From Aristolochia californica (Eukaryota > Streptophyta > Magnoliopsida > Piperales > Aristolochiaceae): a DNA stretch of 64,000 bases. This document shows, piece after piece, positions 11,961 to 22,119 of this stretch; position 1 is the stretch's first letter; every line of letters starts with the position of its first letter. Location of the stretch: NCBI GenBank assembly GCA_029961685.1, contig JARWKL010000006.1, positions 10,546,748-10,610,747 on the forward strand, read 5' to 3'. The notes below the pieces were generated by a model that saw nothing but the letters and a program-made list of their open reading frames with translations, was not told where the DNA came from and ran no database searches. Made by a program: the position numbers and the translations under genes.

Positions 11961-13206
11961 GAGAAAGTGCCTGAAGAGTCCAACATATTTTCTAAGTTTT
12001 TCGAGGTGGAAGACTCTGTTTGTAGATGAAGTTCATATATTTCATCTTCAGACTGGATTTCATCATAATGAATGATTTCCAATACTTTTTGTTTGGCTAG
12101 TAACATGTAGGCATTGTACTGCCATTTTTTCTTGTCATTTGGACAATCTCGAGCAAGATGTCCTTCTTTCTGGCATATCCAGCATTTGCATTTGCTTCGT
12201 GGTTTCTCCTTTGGGAAAGATTCATTTCACCCTTTACTGGATGGGATAGGGCCAGAGTTTGTTCTTTTTCTAAAGTATCTCTTTTTGGGACTATACTTTT
12301 TTAGAACTTTTTTGTATCCTAAATTGTTTCTTAGGATATTTTCTTTGCTTATGAGAGTTAGTTTTACAACCATAAGCTCCTACATTTTTGTTCTAGTTAA
12401 AACAACATAATGTTTGTTTAAGTGCCTTACTACTTTTCTTTTATAATTTTTGGCCTTCACAAAGATTTGCCGACATGTCTTATACAAATCTGTGTCTTCT
12501 TCCTAAAGTATCAATATTTAGGAAATTATCCATGGTTAAAGTACCAAATTCTGGATTGTTTTGCCAATATTTCATAATGTAGTCCTTTTCAACTATAGTT
12601 GCAAAAGGTTCTGGCAATTTTGAATAAAAGATGGGCAGGTAAGGTTTCTGATCATCTTTTTGCAATTTGTAAAAGTAGCTTGCAAATTTTCAAAAATACT
12701 TCTCATAAAAACAAATGTTGCATATTTTTAACTTGTTTAATTTCTAAAGAGTTTTTAAACGTTTTTCGTTGTTTAGTACTCTCATTGTAACCTTCTAGGG
12801 TTGGATGTGTTCCTAGGAATTCTTTTGATATCTTAGCCACTAATCCTTTTAAGATTGAAGCTATAGATGTCGATGTTGCTCATTTTTGGTCTTCGGGAAG
12901 GTTGTCCCACCAATGAGCTACATTTCCCTGTAAAGAATGGGTAAAGAAATTAAATGCAGAATCCTTATCCCAAGATTCATGCATGTTTGTAACATTGCTC
13001 ATGCTTCTTTCCCATTTTTTAAGGACTTTTTCTCCATCCTTGTGGCAATCCAAGTTGATATAAAATCCAAAAGGGTTTATGCTATCTATGGTTTGGTGTG
13101 TAGTAGCATGTGATGGATCGACATTTGTGTATTTTGTCGAATACCTTTGTCCTCCCAGAGATATTTTGGAGTGGGAGAAACTCTCTCTTTCTTGAGAGTG
13201 AACCAT
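11961..13206 (-). pseudogene. EPRV capsid protein with CCHC zinc finger
   Basis: The capsid core runs from 13206 ('NPFGFYINLDC', 'WDKDSAFNFFTHSLQGNVAH') to 12480 ('KPYLPIFYSKLPEPFA', 'YWQNNPEFGTLT'). A basic segment with 'RKRYFRK'-like sequence follows. Then comes an intact knuckle near 12150-12205, CWICQKEGH followed by a Cys, the CX2CX4HX4C pattern of badnavirus-type capsids. Only this copy keeps all the cysteines. Frameshifts occur near 12470, 12700 and 12330. The role would be genome packaging. Confidence 0.78.
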
Positions 13207-14428
13207 TGCGCAGTTTCAGAAGTTATCTTGGGTATCGCGTACCCTTGAAGTTTCTGCTGCATATTGGTTACTACTACGAAACGTTCAAAATCTTTTACCA
13301 AGATGATCTGCCTTTTTGTCTTTAGCAAAGTAGTCTTTTTTCTTGGTATTTTCTATTGCAACTTCATCAAATTCCTGGGCCTCTAGGTCACTTTCTTGTT
13401 GCTCTTTTTGTTTACTAGAGGAGGGTTTTTCCTCTTGAACATAATAAATCTGTTGGCGACCGAAAGTAGTATATTCTGCGTAAACTTAATCATCGGTAGA
13501 GGATGATTTTTTTATACGATCCTAAAGTCTGAAGGTTTGGGATCTTATTTCCTAGGTGCTAGGCACGACACTAGGTTTTTAAGCCATCTGGTAATGTCAC
13601 GAAGGCCTAATGGTAATGGGGTTTGAATATCTGTTAGATAGAAAAACTCATTCATTTTATACATCTAATTGGTTTAGCTATTGGTTAATTGTTTTGATTT
13701 TGCATCTAAATCTGTAGATGCGATCATTATATCCTGCTAAAATGAAATAGTACATTACCATTGCTAGGATTGAGTCATCTTCAGGTTGAAGCATTTTTTT
13801 AGTAAAAGAATCCAGGCAAGGCCATCTCTTTTAATTTGTAAACGATCAAAAAGTTTTTGCCTATAGATCATTTATTTCGGGATACTGTCCAAACTTGTTC
13901 AACATCTTTCCATGTCTGGAATTTTCTATGAGAATTTTTGGGGAATCCTATGACTTGTGCTTGAGCTTCTTCCCAGTTGTCATATATTCTTGTTTGTCTT
14001 CCAATGAAGACAACATACCAGTACTTTTGTTTTTGTTCTGGTATTCTGTATGTACTTGTAGAGGCTTCTCCAATCGAAGTTGTTTCTACATGGGGGTATA
14101 CGGTTTCCTCTTGGTTCATCCTATAGATTTCTCTTTATAGACTGAGAACCAAATCTTCTAAGAATTTCTTAGATAGCATATTCTTGAAGTTCGACTTGTT
14201 CAATCCTGATTTGATGTTTCAGGCCTTTGATAACTCGTTTTAAGCCTACTGGACCAAGTCCTAAGAATCGTCCATCTCGGATTATTCTTCTTCCTTCATT
14301 GTTGTATTCTACAACTAAAGGATTTTCTTCTAACTCTTTGAGTCTGGCTTGAACTCGCAAAAACCGATCTTTTAATTGAAAATCCAGACCTTTAGGAATT
14401 CAATCTGATTATCATACCTTCTTGGCAT
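13207..14428 (-). pseudogene. EPRV polyprotein N-terminus with viroplasmin-like domain
   Basis: The first ATG after the primer-site array is at 14426-14428. A charged segment (14360-14169, 'RVQARLKELEENP') follows. At 14119-13868 there is 'YWYVVFIGRQTRIYDNWEEA' and 'QVIGFPKNSHRKFQT', which matches the caulimovirus viroplasmin / RNase H1 N-terminal fold (YVVF.GR..GIY..W.E...QV..F). An acidic linker ('EEKPSSSKQKEQQ'-like) then leads to the capsid. In caulimoviruses this domain belongs to the transactivator encoded after RT; here it precedes the capsid. I see no clear 30K movement-protein signature. Several stops break the region. Confidence 0.68.
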
Positions 14429-14579
14429 GATATTTGCTCACAGTTGCAAGTAATTGATAAGTGTTATCACTGGATTAGACCTAATTTGTTCCATATTGAA
14501 ATTCTTGGTTTTAGGTATATTTGTGAATTACAAATGTTACTTAGGATGTGATCAGCTTTGGGTCGTATCATATTAGGCC

Positions 14580-14815
14580 TGCAGTCGTTGTTGTCTCTTT
14601 TGATATCATTTTAAACACAACGACTACAACAACATAATATGATACCAAAAGCACTATTGCTTTGATACCATTTTAAACACAACGATTACAATAGCCTAAT
14701 ATGATACCAAAAGTACTATTGCTCTGATACTATTTTAAAGCAATGAGACTATAACAGCCTAATATGATATCATAATCACTATTGTTCCGATACCAATTTC
14801 AAACAACGGGAACAC
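14580..14815 (-). repeat. Primer-binding-site tandem array (about 3.5 units)
   Basis: Units of about 60 bp, read on the minus strand, contain TGGTATCAGAGC (or one-base variants), then AATAGTGCTTTTGGTATCAT, then ATTAGGCTGTTGTAGTC-like sequence. TGGTATCAGAGC is the complement of the plant initiator-Met tRNA 3' end, the normal caulimovirid primer. The array precedes the polyprotein ATG by about 150 bp. Confidence 0.8.
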
Positions 14816-15396
14816 ACTGACATATATGATAGGAGATGGGGGATGCAGAAAATAACACTGACTCACATCATTTCACCAATAATTATACCGCTAGTTCCTA
14901 CCATATGTCACTGCTATTTACTCGTTTGTGTCAATTTTTAATAGCTATGCAATAGGCCCAACATGACTTCTGCTACTACTCAAAACTTCTTCGGGGTTTG
15001 ACCCTATTCCTGTCGGCTTGCCACCTCGTGGGCAATCGTTTATACGTCCTCACGGTTTTGAAAGGTCCTCAAGCCGTGCATGTCAATTGTTGCGGTTCCA
15101 TGGATGCTTCAGTAGGGTAGAGCACAATTCCATTTCGTTTTCTACCTCGTTTCGTAGCCGAATAATTTCAAGTCTCTAGCTTCTGTCCTATTTGGCACTA
15201 TTTTGATACTATTACTATTTATGAGTGAATAGTAAAAATGAACAGTACTTTAGAATAGTAAAAACAAACACTGTGGAGATTCATATGTGGAAGATGAACA
15301 ATATCAACATTCACTGTACGAATTGAAATATTACAAATATGGGAAAATATAAAATATTATTTGACAAAAAATAAAAATATTACATATCCTTAAAAA
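14816..15396 (-). other. EPRV leader, tandem second copy
   Basis: This is a second partial leader, homologous to 2078-2769, placed between two primer-site arrays. It lacks the promoter-proximal part: it begins at the 'CCTTTTTTAAGGATATG' region and runs to 'GGAGATGGGGG'. No gene was found. It indicates an internal tandem duplication of leader plus array. Confidence 0.7.
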
Positions 15397-15670
15397 AGGA
15401 TACCATTTTAAAACAACTACTACAACAGCCTAATATGATACCAAAAGCACTATTGTTCTGATACCATTTTAAAACAATGAGACTATAACAGCATAATATG
15501 ATACCAAAAACACTATTGCTCTGATACCATTTTTAAAAACAACGGGACTACAACAGCCTAATATGATACCAAAAGCACTATTGCTCTTATACCATTTTAA
15601 ACAATATAAACTACAATAGCCTAATATGATACCAAAAGCACTATTTCTCTGATACCATTTTTAAACACCA
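15397..15670 (-). repeat. Primer-binding-site tandem array (about 4 units)
   Basis: Four units of the same roughly 60-bp repeat as at 14580-14815, with spacer variation inside the units. The minus-strand TGGTATCAGAGC sequence is exact or nearly exact near 15523 and 15651. Each unit also contains a second TGGTATCA half-site. Confidence 0.8.
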
Positions 15671-16255
15671 CCTATAACAGCGGAAATACACGAATGCACA
15701 CTGACAACTATTGGTGCAACAAGGAAGGGGGTAGCAGAAAACAACTATAACTCTCACAATACTATTCATACAGTCCTATTCATACATTCCTATCATTTAA
15801 CCATTAATATTACCGCTAGTTCCTACCACATGTCATTGTTATTTACTCGTTTGTGTCTATTTTTAATAGTTATTTAATAGGCCCAACATGACTTCTGCTG
15901 TTACTCAGAACTTCTTCAGGGTTTCACCCTATTCCTACTGGCTTACCACCATGTGGGCAATCATTATACGTCCTCATAGTTTTCAGAGGTCTCCAAGCCG
16001 TGCATGTCAACCGTTGCAGCTCCATGGCTGCTTCAGTAGGGTAGAACACAACTCCATTTCATTTTCTACCTAGGAGCGTAGCCGAATAATTCCAAGTCTC
16101 TAGGTTGTGTCCTATTTGGCACTATTTTAATACTTTTACTATTGACGAGTGAATAGTAAACATAAATAGTAAACATGAACAATAATCATAAACAGTAAAA
16201 ATGAATAGTACTTTGGCACAGTAACTTTTGAATAGTAAAAACAAACACTATGGAG

Positions 16256-16306
<51 letters not shown>

Positions 16307-16483
16307 AAACATGAATAGTAACAACAAATACTATACGAATTGAAATATTACAAACAAGCGGAAATATAAAATATAGTTAAACAAAAAAAAAACCATACAT
16401 ATCCTTAAAAAAGGAAAATAAAAACTACATATCTATATAACTCCCGAAGTTGCCAACCGTGCTACCAGACGGTTCCATCTTTA
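15671..16483 (-). other. EPRV leader with (TA)n microsatellite
   Basis: Full-length leader between the promoter (16484 upward) and the array at 15397-15670. It contains the AGTAAA/TTTACT short repeats and a (TA)n run at about 16258-16303. The corresponding place in the block 2 copy has a (CA)n(TA)n run at 26728-26759, while other copies have neither. No gene was found. Confidence 0.72.
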
Positions 16484-16860
16484 CTACATAGCCATTACAA
16501 CTGTTTTACACATACCTTGCTTTAAGGAACTTGCAGGAGGATGCTCGCCGGAAATCACCTTCTTCTTCTTCTTTGAATGAAAGAGTGAAGTATTTTTCGA
16601 ATGTCTCAACAATTGGGAGAGCTTCGGTTTTATAGTCGCGGGGGATTTTTTCTTTCCTCTTCTACCCATAATTGAAGGGTCTGTGTTTAAAGACAAAGGG
16701 TAACTTTGGTCGTTTGGGTTTTCCTTTTCTGCCCTTGCATTATTACCTTCCGGGACTGAAACTAGGGGTAGTAAAGACTTTTCTTCTTGTGACATCATCA
16801 TGCTGACGTACAGGAATCTTTTGTAACCACCTTTGCTGACCTTTGATTTTGTCTTTTGCT
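16484..16860 (-). promoter_or_regulatory. EPRV promoter (TATA box, TGACG element) with overlapping ORF
   Basis: The minus strand carries CTATAAAA at 16628-16635. About 165 bp upstream is a TGACG-type element (TACGTCA near 16805, TGATGTCA near 16795), like the as-1 pair of the CaMV 35S promoter. A 105-codon frame (16801-16484) crosses the TATA box and the inferred start site, contains a 'HSKKKKK' basic run and ends 'MCKTVVMAM'. It aligns without gaps to the frames at 28308-28724 and 2770-3137. Transcription start is inferred, not shown. Confidence 0.68.
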
Positions 16861-16914
16861 TGAGTGGATGCTGACTTGTTGGCAGTAGTGTCTGCTGACA
16901 TGGCTGCTAAATAT

Positions 16915-18300
16915 TCATTCGGACAGCTGCATTTTTGTGCAGAATCTACAGGTGTGCTCTTTTGGAAACGTCTTCTATGCCATCTTGTTAAAGCTTTCCT
17001 TTGTATTTTTGTTGAAGGGAATATTTCCTCTGAGGAGTTTCTTTAGTGTTTCTTTCGAGACTTTTTTGAACAGGTGCAGGAGTCTCCTTTTAGCTTTTTG
17101 CGACAATCATAAGTGGGATGGATGTCTTGTAGTTAAGCTTTTCTTTTTCTGAACCAGCTGTTGTATGAACTATGTCAGATTCTTGAGCCCTTGGATACTC
17201 CATGTTGGCCAGACTGCTTTGGGGTATGGCTTCGCCTTTGGAATATGTCTAGGATCATATTCCTTTGTAGCTTCACCTTCTTTGATGCCTTCATGTGTCA
17301 TGACAGAAATTCTTGGGAACATTTTGATGTCAGTAACAATTTCAGCAATACAGGAAATGAAATTAATTTGAATTACTTTAATTTTTTTTATGGAGATAAA
17401 ACTTTTGCTAGCCTCCAAAATCTCTTTTGGCATCTTCTCCAAAACTGATAAATCGGTGGACTGAATCATTATCTGCGTTATGAATCCATAGGTGTAAAGT
17501 ATGGACACATATTTTGAGTCTCATGACTAAGTTTCACTTGATTCCAACTGTTGCTAGATTCAGTGGAGAAAAAGGGAGTGTTCATCCCTTGTCCGATTTG
17601 CTCATTCCATCGCTAGAATTGAACGGTATGATCGAATTCAATTTTTGAATGAATGCTTTCTCTAGCTTATTTAGACTTTGCAACCTTTTAAACTCAGATG
17701 GGGTAACCAATTTTTTCTTGAATGAAAATTCATTCGCAGACAAGCCCATTTCCTTCAAAGATGGGTCCATTGTGACTTCCTTTCCAACTCGAGACAAGCA
17801 GGTAGAAGTCCTTGATTCCAATTTTGATGAAATCGTTAGGTTTCATTTCTAGCTCTAGACTGGCAGGTAGAAATCCCTTATTCCCCTATCCTCAAAGAAG
17901 ATTGGGTTGTGGGTTTCTTCTCATGCCTGGCATGACTGGTAGAAATCCCGGGTCAACCTGTGTTTATCAAAACACTACAGTCATCCGTCTGCTTGTTAGC
18001 AGACGTTGTTGCTTCCTTTCCTCGCGATGGAGATCCAGTAGAAGTCCCAAAGGAGCTTGGCATATCATGTCTTTTGGTGAGTTCTTTTAACTCTATGGTT
18101 AATTCCTTAACCTTGAGTTCTAAAAATTCTCCACTTAACCCGTAACGGGCACGGTTCTCGAATATGTCTCCTCATTCAGAGAGAACTAAAAGACTGTCAA
18201 ATAGAGATTGTAAAGTTTAGAACAATACCTTGAGAGTGGCAATTGCTGCAGCTAGGTCCTTCAATGTGTTGCTAAGGGAATCCTTTTTAAACTGTCTGTA
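16915..18300 (-). pseudogene. EPRV ORF2, second copy in block 1
   Basis: The stop (TGA, 16915-16917) and the open pieces 17508-17170 ('SVLEKMPKEILEASKSFI', 'EGIKEGEATKEYDP') and 17821-17582 ('SRTSTCLSRVGKEVTM') align with the other copies. The initiator region near 18280 has lost the ATG. The repeat block is shortened. A deletion fuses 'FNSSDGMSKSDKG'-type sequence near 17585-17640. Function unknown. Confidence 0.6.
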
Positions 18301-20131
18301 ACACAAGAAAATTCTCAAGTAAGAGTATCAGGTAAATCAATTATTTCTCCTTAACATAAAGGACAAAATATATTACGACTATGACAAAGTGGAAAATCAC
18401 CACGCTGGCTGCACCATTGTATACTTGGAAAAAGAAAACATTTTTGGATATGTTAAGTTTGTAGAGGCTACATGCTCTATTTTTAGGTGCAGACTCAGTT
18501 AGTGCCTGAAGAGTCCGACATATTTTTTGAGTTTTTTGTGGTGGAGGACTCAGTCTGTGGATGAAGTTCATATACTTCATCTTCTAACTGGATGGCATTG
18601 TAATGGATGATTTCCAATCTGTTTTCTTCGGCTAGTATCATCTAGGTATTATATTGCCATTTTTTATTATCATTTGGACAATCGCGTGCGAGATGTCATT
18701 CTTTCTGGCATATCCAGCATTTACATTTGCTTGGGGTTTCCCCTGTCGGCAATATGCATTTGACCCTTACTGGATGTGGTGGGCCCAGAGATTGTTCTTT
18801 TTCTAAAGTATCTCTTTCGGGGAGTATACCTAGATTTTGAACATGGTTGTATCCTAAAGTTTTTCTTATGAAATTTCTCAGGATATTTTATTTGCTTAAG
18901 ATAGTTTGTTTTACAACCATAAGCTCTTACATTTTTGTTATGGTTAGAACAACATAATGTTTGTTTGTATGCCTTACTAATTTTCTTTTGTAGTTTTTTG
19001 GCTTCATAGACATTTGCCAACATGTTATGTAAAAATCTATGTCTTCTTCCAAGAGTATCAAAATTTAGGAAGTTATCCCTGGTTAAAGTACCAAGTTTTG
19101 GATTATTTTGCCAATATTTTGTAATGTAGTATTTTTCAGCTACATGTGCAAAAGGTTCTGGCAATTTTGAATAAAAGATAGACAGATAAGTTTTTTTATC
19201 ATCCTTTTTGCAATTTATAGAAGTAACTTGCCAATTCGCAGTAATACTTCTCATAAAAACAAATGTTACAAATAAGTAACTTGTTTAGTTTTTTAAGAGT
19301 TTCTAAACGTTTTATTTGTTTAGCACTCTCATTGTGAGGTTCTAGGGTTGGATGTATTCTTAGAAATTCTTTTGATATCTTAGCCACTAATCCTATTAGC
19401 ATTGAGGCTATAGATATTGATGTTGCTATTTTTTCGTCTTCGGGAAGGTTGTTCCACGAATGAGCTACATTACCCTATAAAGCAAGGGTAAACAAATTAA
19501 ATGCAGAATCCTTATCCCAAGATTCATGCATGTTTACAGCATTGCTGATGCTTCTTTCCCATTCTTTAAGGACCTTTTCTCCATCCTTGGGGCAATCCAA
19601 GTTGAGATAAAATCCAAAAGGGTTTATGTTATCTATATGGTTTGGTGTCCCTTAGTAGCATGTGATGGATTGACATTTGTGTATTTTGTAGAATACCTTT
19701 GTCCTCCCAGAGATATTTTGGAGTGGGAGAAACTCTCCCTTTCTTGAGAGTGAACCGTTGTGCGGTTTCAGAAGTTATCTAGAAAGCTATCTTCCATGTG
19801 GGTATCATGTACCCTTGAAGTTTCTGCTTTATGTTGGTTACTATAGCGAAGCATTCGAAATCTTTTACGAAGATCATACGCCTTTTTGTTTTTAGCAGAG
19901 TAGTCTATTTTCTTAGTATTTTCTATTGCAACTTCATCAGATTCCCATGCCTCTGGTTCACTATCTTGTTGCTCTTTTTGTTTATTAGAGGAAGGTTTTT
20001 CCTCTTGAACAAAAGAAATCAGTTGGCGACCAAAAGTATTATATTCTGTGTAAACTTCATCATCTGTAGAGGATGATGCTTTTGAAGCGATCCTAAAAGC
20101 AGATTGTTCTGGATCTTTTTTCCTAGGTGCA
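18301..20131 (-). pseudogene. EPRV linker-capsid-protease N-terminus, with PR-RT-RNase H deleted
   Basis: From the right: acidic linker (20131-19768, 'EEKPSSNKQKEQQDSEPEAW'), capsid (19700-18721, 'TYLSIFYSKLPEPFAHVAE'; 'CGCKTNYLKQ'-like basic tail), a damaged zinc finger near 18700-18725, and the start of the protease region to about 18450. Then, after unrelated sequence at about 18341-18450, the next recognisable sequence is the polyprotein C-terminus/ORF2 junction (18305-18330). The whole catalytic part of pol, close to 2 kb in the intact order, is missing. Confidence 0.75.
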
Positions 20132-20140
20132 AAGGAGATT

Positions 20141-20775
20141 GTTCTTGTCATGAGATAGACTCCAAATATGCGTCCATACTTTACACATATGGATTCATAA
20201 AGCAGATAATGATTCACCACCTACTTATCAGTTTTAGAGAAGATGCCAAAAGAGATTATCGAAAGTTTTATCTCCATAACAAAAAGTAAAGGAATTTGAA
20301 TTAATTTTGTTTCTTGTATTGTTGAAATTGTTACTGACATCAAAATGTTCCCAGGCATTTCTGTCATGAAATTTGAAGGCATCAAAGGAGGCGAAGCCAC
20401 AAAATAATATGATCCCAAACATATTCCAAAGGCGAAGCCATGCCCCGAAGCAGTCTGGCCAACCAGCCATATGCAATTGCTCAAGAATCTGACATAGCTC
20501 ATACAACACCTGGTTCATAAAAGGAAAAACTTTATCTACAAGACATCCATCCCACTGACGATTGTCAAGAAAAGCTACAAGGAGACTCCAGCACATGTTC
20601 AGAAAAGTCTCAAAGAAACGCTGAAGAAACTCTTCAGAGGAAATATTCCCTTCAACAAAAATACAAAGGAAAGCTTCTGCAAGATGGCACAAAAGATGTT
20701 TCCAAAAGAGCACACCTGTAGATTGTGCACAGAAAGACAGCTTGTCCGAATGAATAGTCAACAACCATATCAATA
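20141..20775 (+). pseudogene. EPRV ORF2 C-terminal part
   Basis: Plus-strand frames give 'HEIDSKYASILYTYGFIKQI', then after shifts 'MPEAVWP'-like sequence, and a tail with 'KRCFQKSTPVDCAQKD'-type sequence, matching the minus-strand copies at 8591-9300, 16915-17560 and 28738-29420. The first half of the ORF is absent. Opposite this segment an antisense frame (20773-20234) is open for 179 codons. It is treated as non-coding because it lies on the strand opposite to all recognisable viral genes. Confidence 0.6.
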
Positions 20776-20789
20776 GACACTACAGCCAA

Positions 20790-21177
20790 CAAGTCAGCAG
20801 CCACTCAGGCAAAAGACAAAATCAAAGCTCAGCATAGGCGGCTACAAAAGATTCATGTACGTCAGCATGATGACGTCACAAGAAGAAAAGTTTTTACTAC
20901 CCCTGCTTTCGGCGTTGAAAGGTAATAATGCAAGGGCAGGAAAGAAAAACCAAAAAGACACCCTTTGTCTTTAAACACAGACCATTCAATTAAGGGTAGA
21001 AGAGGAAAGAAAAAATCCGCCGCGGCTATAAAACCAAAGCTCTCCCAATGGTTGAGACATTCGAAAAATACTCCACTCTTTCATTCAAAGAAGAAGAAGA
21101 AGGCAATTTCCGGCGAGCATCCTCCGGCAAAGTCCTTAAAGCACGGTGTGTGCAAAACAACCATAATGGATGAGTAG
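20790..21177 (+). promoter_or_regulatory. EPRV promoter with paired TGACG element
   Basis: A paired activator-like element, ACGTCAGCATGATGACGTCA at about 20859-20878, lies about 150 bp upstream of CTATAAAA at 21026-21033. The spacing and the doubled TGACG motif resemble the as-1 element of caulimovirus promoters (established knowledge). The promoter-spanning frame is broken here; the piece 20965-21177 remains open ('HSKKKKKAISGEHPP'). Of the copies here, this has the best preserved promoter. Confidence 0.7.
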
Positions 21178-21944
21178 TAAAGAGGGAGCCAACTGGTAGC
21201 ACGGTCAGTAACTTCGGGAGTTATGTAGATATGTAGTTTTTTTCCTTTTTTAAGGATATTTATTGGTTTTTGTTTTGTTTGAAAATATTTTAAATTTCCT
21301 TTTTTAAAAATATTTTATATTTCTGCATGCTTGTAATATTTTAATTTGTACAATGAATTTTGTTACTGTTCATCTTCCGCATCTATATATGAATCTCCAC
21401 AGTGTTTGTTTTTACTATTCTAAAGTTACTGTTCATAATTACTATTCATGTTTACTGTTCACTCGTAAATAGTAATAGTATCAAAATAGTGCCAAATAGG
21501 ACAGAAGTTAGAGACTTGGAATTGTTCGGCTACACTCCGAGGTAGAAAATGAAACGGAGTTGTGCTCTACACTACTGAAGCAGCCATGAAGCCGCAACGG
21601 TTGACAAGCACGGCTTGAGGACCTTTGAAAAGCATGAGGATATATAATGATTGCCCACATGGTGGTAAGACGGTAGGAATAGGGTCAAACCCTGAAGAAG
21701 TTCTGAGTAGCAGCAGAAGTCATGTTGGGCTTATTAAATAGCTATTAAAAATAGACAAACAAGTAAATAGATGTGACATGTGGTAGGAATTAGCGGTAAT
21801 ATTAATGGTAAAATGATAGGAATGTATGAATAGGACTATATGAATTGTGTGAGTTAGTCATTGTTTTTCGATGCCTCCTTCCATGTTGCACCAATAGTTT
21901 TTAGTGTGCATTCGTGTATTTCCGCTGTTATAGGTGTTGCGTTT
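21178..21944 (+). other. EPRV leader
   Basis: Plus-strand homologue of 15671-16483. It is AT-rich with short TTACTGTTCA repeats and leads into the primer-site array. No gene was found. Confidence 0.72.
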
Positions 21945-22118
21945 AAAAATGGTATTAGAGAAATAGTGCTTTTGGTATCATATTAGGCTATTGTAGTTTA
22001 TATTGTTTAAAATGGTATAAGAGCAATAGTGCTTTTGGTATTATATTAGGCTGTTGTAGTCCCGTTGTTTTTAAAAATAGTATCAGAGCAATAGTGCTTT
22101 TGGTATCATATTAGGCTT
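21945..22118 (+). repeat. Primer-binding-site tandem array (3 units)
   Basis: Three units of about 60 bp. The primer sequences, in order, are TGGTATTAGAGA, TGGTATAAGAGC and TAGTATCAGAGC, so each unit is one or two bases away from the consensus TGGTATCAGAGC. The internal TGGTATCATATTAGGC half-site is kept in the first and third. Confidence 0.78.
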
Positions 22119-22119
22119 T

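Larger units (their letters stand above)
2078..20140 (-). mobile_element. Endogenous pararetrovirus block 1 (minus strand, head-to-tail)
   Basis: Read right to left the block contains: capsid region and protease N-terminus, a deletion of PR-RT-RNase H, ORF2, promoter, leader, primer-site array, a second leader, a second primer-site array, a viroplasmin-like domain, capsid, zinc finger, protease, RT, RNase H, ORF2, promoter and leader. Element A interrupts it at 3138-8431. There are no LTRs and no integrase. The order CP-zinc finger-PR-RT-RNase H, the badnavirus-like RT motifs and the head-to-tail joining of more than one genome unit match integrated Caulimoviridae. All coding regions carry stops or frameshifts. 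Confidence 0.85.

Noticed and set aside
14580..15670. Primer-site arrays as a CRISPR or host satellite
   Set aside because: The units carry the tRNA-iMet complement and always lie between viral leader and polyprotein; repeat length and context do not fit CRISPR.
16258..16303. (TA)n run as a replication origin or matrix-attachment site
   Set aside because: Simple microsatellite expansion at a place where other leader copies have no such run; no further support.
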